Positions 21,941 through 25,280 of a stretch of DNA of 25,280 nt are shown here, piece by piece (positions within the stretch are counted from its first letter, which is position 1; each line of letters starts with the position of its first letter). The notes under the pieces were generated by a model that was given only the letters and a program-made list of their open reading frames with translations, was not told the DNA's origin and made no database searches. This DNA comes from GCA-016700035 sp964646575. GTDB lineage: Bacteria; Patescibacteriota; Saccharimonadia; CAILAD01; GCA-016700035. The stretch covers positions 1 through 25,280 of the forward strand of contig CAZYFT010000008.1 of the NCBI GenBank assembly GCA_964646575.1, in the 5' to 3' direction. The translations under genes and the position numbers were made by a program.

Positions 21941-22474
21941 TTAAGCAGCAGCTTCTTTCTTTTCTTTAATAGCATTCAGTGCGTATACCAATCCTGACAA
22001 ATTACCATTCAACACTCGGACCATGCCCGAAAGTGGTGCGGCAACTGTTCCAACTACCTGTGCCAAGAGCTGTTCGCGACTTGGAAGCTGCGCGAGAGCC
22101 ATTACGGCTTCACGGGTGAGAACTTCACCAGCTTCATCAATCCCACCAACAATCTCGAGGGCAGTATTTGCTTTTGCAAAGTCTGCCATGAGCTTAGCTG
22201 CTTCTACCTCGTCAGTACCAAATGCGATTGCCATTGGCCCAGAAAATACATCAAGTTGAGTGATTTCTTTGGCGCTTTTTTCAGCTGCTTTTTTAACCAG
22301 CGTGTTTTTAGCAACCGTCAGCTTAATGCCGTTTTCACGCAAGGTGTTACGGAGTTCACTGATTGCTGGCACATCGAGGCCACGGTAGTCGGCCAGAACG
22401 GCAAGCTTAGCACCATCGAGGTTCTCGACCAATTTTTGGAGGTCTTGTTCCTTTTGTGCACGAGTCTTTGCCAT
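21941..22474 (-). CDS. rplJ: 50S ribosomal protein L10
   Basis: 177 residues, normal length. L10 is the base of the stalk; its C-terminal helix binds L7/L12 dimers and its N-domain binds 23S rRNA with L11. 'LAVLADYRGLDVPAISELRNTLRENGIKLTVAKNTL' is the family core (residues about 25-60), given here as two joined motifs 'LADYRGLDVPAISELR' and 'GIKLTVAKNTL'. AGGAG precedes the ATG by 5 nt. The gene has its own strong promoter and a leader with the L10-binding fold and an attenuator, so free L10 should reduce its own synthesis. Confidence 0.97.
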   Translation of the reverse strand: MAKTRAQKEQDLQKLVENLDGAKLAVLADYRGLDVPAISELRNTLRENGIKLTVAKNTLVKKAAEKSAKEITQLDVFSGPMAIAFGTDEVEAAKLMADFAKANTALEIVGGIDEAGEVLTREAVMALAQLPSREQLLAQVVGTVAAPLSGMVRVLNGNLSGLVYALNAIKEKKEAAA

Positions 22475-22497
22475 GCTGACTCCTTTAATTTTTAATG

Positions 22498-22526
22498 AAA
22501 AATCTTCTTTGCGCGAGCCAAGAAGA
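22498..22526 (-). terminator. Attenuator hairpin in the rplJ leader
   Basis: Minus strand TCTTCTT (22526-22520) pairs with AAGAAGA (22509-22503) around a 10-nt loop and is followed at once by five T (22502-22498). It lies between the L10 leader fold and the rplJ ribosome site, so termination here would control both genes. Confidence 0.7.
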
Positions 22527-22623
22527 CATGAAGTGGGACTTATCTAAAATGTAGATTCGTCGTCGCCTCGGGAGCAAATTAAGGTTTAGCTTGAGCTAAC
22601 CAGCGCCTGTCTTCGGTTCGTAC
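22527..22623 (-). promoter_or_regulatory. Ribosomal protein L10 leader
   Basis: The minus strand reads CCGAAGACAGGCGCTGG (22616-22600), a perfect hairpin TTAGCT-CA-AGCTAA (22598-22585), TTAAT, then CTCCCGAGGCGACG (22574-22561). The GAAGACAG and CCGAGG elements are those of the L10-binding kinked leader found before rplJ-rplL in many bacteria (established knowledge). Boundaries are approximate. Confidence 0.8.
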
Positions 22624-22629
22624 TTTTTC

Positions 22630-22658
22630 ATAATAACAGGTTTCATTAAGATGGTCAA
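22630..22658 (-). promoter_or_regulatory. Promoter of rplJ-rplL
   Basis: Minus strand TTGACC (22658-22653), 17-nt spacer, TATTAT (22635-22630). It predicts a start near 22623, exactly at the beginning of the L10 leader. Confidence 0.75.
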
Positions 22659-22691
22659 CGGCCACTACTTCTATTTATGTATATCCTAGTA

Positions 22692-22697
22692 TACAAT
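22692..22697 (+). promoter_or_regulatory. -10 box of the response regulator gene, leaderless spacing
   Basis: TACAAT (22692-22697) in TATACAAT, with the ATG at 22704 only 6 nt beyond. -35 is weak. No ribosome site precedes the ATG. Confidence 0.55.
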
Positions 22698-22703
22698 CTA
22701 AGC

Positions 22704-23090
22704 ATGAGCAATTCACCTAAAATAGTTAACATCGCCCTTATCGAAGACGATGTCGCTATATCAACCATGTACACAAAGGCCTTTGAACGCCAAGCCGGTT
22801 ATAAAGTCCGTGTAGCAGGTGATGGTATTGAAGGCCTGGAACTACTAAAAACTTACCATCCCGATATCATTTTACTCGATATGATGATGCCCCGAATGTC
22901 TGGGCTAGAGGCTCTTGAGCGCATTCGTGCTCTACCTAATGGCAACAAGTACAAGATAATCACTTTAACGAACATGAACGATCCAGAAACTGTGGCCGCC
23001 ATCAAGCAATACAATGTGCTCGATCATATCGTAAAAGCTACCACAACTCCTGGCGAGATTGTAAAAACTATTCAGGCCGCTATTAAGTAA
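22704..23090 (+). CDS. Stand-alone CheY-like response regulator receiver
   Basis: 128 residues, a receiver domain with no output domain. Acidic pocket Glu14-Asp15-Asp16, phospho-acceptor Asp59 ('LLDMMMPRMSG'), switch Thr in 'ITLTNM' and Lys in 'DHIVKATTTPGEI' are all present. ATG 22704 is preferred over ATG 22677 because the -10 box lies between them. Without an output domain it must act by binding a partner or by relaying phosphate. It converges on a large histidine-kinase-like gene ending at 23232, a natural partner, although that kinase lacks the usual histidine. An AT-rich near-palindrome just after the stop may end transcription. Confidence 0.92.
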   Translation: MSNSPKIVNIALIEDDVAISTMYTKAFERQAGYKVRVAGDGIEGLELLKTYHPDIILLDMMMPRMSGLEALERIRALPNGNKYKIITLTNMNDPETVAAIKQYNVLDHIVKATTTPGEIVKTIQAAIK

Positions 23091-23231
23091 AATTTTTTAT
23101 CAAAAAAATTGCCTGCCAAGCTCCCTCTATGCAGACCAACTACGGTTAATCATTACCAACCAATACTTTCAATATTGATTCCGCAAACTAAACGCTACCG
23201 ACAACTAAATAGCTCACCTTTACACCCACCT

Positions 23232-25280
23232 CTACCCCACTGCTGGCCAGGTCAGTGTTACAGCTGTCCCGTGGTTACTAGTCTGGAGGTCAATGCCACC
23301 CTGTAAGTGTTGCATGATCTGCTTGTCGAGATAGAGATCAACCCCCAGTCCATCATGGTCCATTTGTAGGGCATTCTTGCCATCAGCTTTGGTAAAGAGC
23401 TGGAAGATATGTGCCTGTTGAGTCTTACTCACACCAGGACCCTTATCGGTGATGGTAACACTACTACCACTGCCAGTTTGCTGAGATTGGATGGTAACTT
23501 GACCGCCTTTAGGGCTAAACTGGATGGCATTCTCTAGAATACTCCCAATAACACGCTTAATAACTGGCTCACTACCAGGTACAGCTCCAGCTATGGTGCC
23601 AGACTGGACAACGGTGATGTCTTTAGACTTAATGGTGGCGGCTAGTTCATTTAAGCTACTAGCAATAGCTTGGCTAAGGTCGGTTGAGGCGCTAGCTGGC
23701 GAGATGGTATCAAGACGGTTGTTCTGAGCTAAGATCAGTTGCTGGAAACTCGATACAATCTCATGTAATCGACGACTTCCCTCTTGCATAGCTAGCAGCA
23801 TTGGCTCCTTAGCTGGGAGCTTCGCTAGCATGGCATCTAGTCGAGTGATGTCACTAGATAGGACAGTGGCGGTCTCGTCAATAAGCTGCATTCGAGCCTT
23901 ATCTAGGTCTTTAGCCTGACGATCCAATTGAGTTTGAGCCCGAGTCACCTTACTACGAGTTAGGCCGAGAGCACCAACCACCCAGTAGATAGCAATGGTA
24001 ACAACAATAAACAGCAAGGCTTGGACGGCTAGATTAAGAGTGGAGACTTCAATGTTACGGAAGTTTTGGGCGACATAGTTAGACAGGGCAATCAGTAGAC
24101 CGGTGACAGTCAGGGGCACCCAGAAACGCCAGTTAGTTAAGAGGTGGCGAGGCTGAGTTCGAGCTGGCCAGCGAATGGCCTGTAAGCTCTGGCTAGTTTC
24201 GATCTGGTCCATAATCTTCATGACCTTAGTCTGCATATCATGAACCAGGCTGGTCAGACCAAGGGTCAGTTTAGCTGGAGCGGTAGTTGGTTGAGCTTTA
24301 GTCTTTGGACTAGGGTCAGTCATCAGATCGACACTACCAACTAAGAGAGTAATTGGTGAGCGTAGATAGTTGGCAGCGAGATGCCAGAAAGTATCACGAT
24401 CCTCGGCAACTTTGGCTTGTTTGGCAAGCAGGAGATTAAGTTGAGCTAAGCGTCGAGACTGACGATACATTTCAAACAACATAGCTAGAGATAGTAGCCC
24501 CATGAGACCAACCACGACGTAGGGGAAGCTGCGCAGGACTGGTTCCGGAATGGCGCGGACAATGTCTTTTAGAACCCCCAGGATACCACCCGGCTCGGCT
24601 GGGGGTGGAGGTGTCTGGTTGGTAGTCTGGGTGATGGCAGCACTACGACTACCACTGGTATCTGGGGTTGGTTCTGGTGTTGGGCTGGGGCTAATTGGAG
24701 TAGCTGGAACTGGGGTTGGGGTTGGTGGAACGGGTGGATTGTAGCGGGCTAGGCGCTCAGCTGAGATGGGAGTTAGAGTGTTGACGGCTACAGCTGAGAA
24801 GACTGGTAGCGTTGGTGTGGTTTCCCAAAGATCCGTGAAATTCCACTGATCAAGCGGTGGGTTGGTATGGTTGTTGTAGAAATAATTGGGTTGACCAGCA
24901 ATACCAGTACATTTGGCGGTGTCTTCGCTCTCGCCACCCCCAAAGCAGTTGGCTCGACCAGCCAGCGTGGTATCGGCGTAGTTGCCGGTGATAGTCGGTG
25001 GCGTATCATAGTAGGCCGCACCGACTAGGGCACCGGCCACCTGGTCGCCAACATTAATCGTTTGAGCGACATGGGCGAAGCTGTTGGTTAGACTATTGGA
25101 AGCCGAATAATAATTTGCGACACCAATTAGGCCACCAATATTAGTCCAGCTAACATAACCCTGGCTTCCCCACTGGGAGATATACGTGCCAGAGCTATTA
25201 AACTTCTGGATGCGGTGGTTGTCCCTATCCGCCACATAGACATTGCCAGCACTGTCGGTGGTAAGGCCTTGGGGTTGGTT
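23232..25280 (-). CDS. NHL/GLUG-domain sensor histidine-kinase-like protein without the H-box histidine, 5' partial
   Basis: The frame is open to the window's right edge, so the N-terminus is missing; residue numbers count from the GTG at 25235. The visible start is an NHL repeat ('VYVADRDNHRIQKFNSSGTY'), then GLUG-like sequence ('NIGGLIGVANYYS', 'VGDQVAGALVGAAYY') in about 30-110, a Pro/Thr spacer (165-215) and a membrane helix (238-256). Next comes a dimerisation-like segment 'FWHLAANYLRSPITLL', where Asn289 stands in place of the phospho-accepting His, then two helices (371-388, 402-424) and a second such segment ('TATVLSSDITRL'), also without His. The HATPase domain is intact: N box Glu568-Asn569, DKGPG 597-601, F box 'IFQLFTKAD', G2 'DGLGVDLYL'. 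Outside sensing of a ligand or surface is likely; the output may be phosphatase or allosteric control. Confidence 0.82.
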   Translation of the reverse strand, partial: NQPQGLTTDSAGNVYVADRDNHRIQKFNSSGTYISQWGSQGYVSWTNIGGLIGVANYYSASNSLTNSFAHVAQTINVGDQVAGALVGAAYYDTPPTITGNYADTTLAGRANCFGGGESEDTAKCTGIAGQPNYFYNNHTNPPLDQWNFTDLWETTPTLPVFSAVAVNTLTPISAERLARYNPPVPPTPTPVPATPISPSPTPEPTPDTSGSRSAAITQTTNQTPPPPAEPGGILGVLKDIVRAIPEPVLRSFPYVVVGLMGLLSLAMLFEMYRQSRRLAQLNLLLAKQAKVAEDRDTFWHLAANYLRSPITLLVGSVDLMTDPSPKTKAQPTTAPAKLTLGLTSLVHDMQTKVMKIMDQIETSQSLQAIRWPARTQPRHLLTNWRFWVPLTVTGLLIALSNYVAQNFRNIEVSTLNLAVQALLFIVVTIAIYWVVGALGLTRSKVTRAQTQLDRQAKDLDKARMQLIDETATVLSSDITRLDAMLAKLPAKEPMLLAMQEGSRRLHEIVSSFQQLILAQNNRLDTISPASASTDLSQAIASSLNELAATIKSKDITVVQSGTIAGAVPGSEPVIKRVIGSILENAIQFSPKGGQVTIQSQQTGSGSSVTITDKGPGVSKTQQAHIFQLFTKADGKNALQMDHDGLGVDLYLDKQIMQHLQGGIDLQTSNHGTAVTLTWPAVG

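Noticed and set aside
23091..23231. Gene or RNA in the gap between receiver and kinase
   Set aside because: Only an AT-rich near-palindrome just after the receiver stop (about 23091-23110); the remaining bases show no ribosome site or structure.
1..25280. UGA recoded as glycine, as in some CPR lineages
   Set aside because: Several genes end in TGA with overlapping starts (exonuclease/cysS, recR/exonuclease, GtrA/GT-C), so TGA acts as a stop.
1..25280. CRISPR array, tRNA or rRNA genes
   Set aside because: No regularly spaced repeats and no tRNA T-loop/acceptor patterns seen in the gaps.

Overview
This window looks like part of a Candidate Phyla Radiation (Patescibacteria) chromosome, most likely a Saccharibacteria (TM7) relative. 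The evidence is the compact operons with 1-20 nt overlaps, the ybaB-recR-exonuclease-cysS order, a conserved CPR-type protein of unknown function at 15781-16332, surface proteins with a basic N-terminus, one membrane helix and an 'SRAA' segment, and several leaderless-looking genes. TGA is a normal stop (for example ATGA and GTGA overlaps between genes), so the UGA-recoded CPR lineages are unlikely. The phylum assignment is inference.

Layout. 1-5000 is an accessory, surface-oriented stretch. It holds the end of a glycosyltransferase/LicD fusion, a membrane-anchored SGNH hydrolase, a large anchored surface protein with a C-terminal FN3 domain (minus strand), a secreted six-cysteine protein in operon with a two-helix membrane protein, and a 37-residue membrane miniprotein. 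The SGNH gene and the cysteine-rich operon share an almost identical promoter signature.

5066-15342 (all minus) is a long run of housekeeping and envelope genes. Read in the direction of transcription it is dnaX, dnaB, a GtrA-like flippase, two GT-C (GT39-like) membrane glycosyltransferases around a polyprenyl-phosphate-sugar synthase, then ybaB, recR, a DEDDh exonuclease and cysS. The glycosyltransferase block has the parts needed to make a lipid-linked sugar, flip it, and attach it to surface acceptors outside the cell. DnaX lacks the usual zinc module and carries a possible frameshift site.

15370-15780 has no convincing gene. It holds strong hairpins and a three-unit degenerate repeat, so it is a candidate structured-RNA locus. 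16412-18480 looks acquired: an IS1595-family transposase without recognisable paired ends, then a replication-relaxation-like protein. 18517-20660 holds a drug/metabolite-superfamily transporter, a PadR-regulated membrane-protein operon with a clear operator in its promoter, and a small charged protein. 20771-21388 is a phosphoglycosyl transferase, which could start the glycan pathway served by the other glycosyltransferases.

21470-22635 is rplJ-rplL with an L10 leader containing a terminator-like attenuator. 22704-23090 is a stand-alone CheY-like receiver. Converging on it is the 3' part of a large NHL/GLUG-domain sensor histidine kinase (23232 to the window end) with an intact ATPase but no histidine in either dimerisation-like segment.

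No tRNA, rRNA or CRISPR array was seen. All similarities are from reading motifs; no database search was run.
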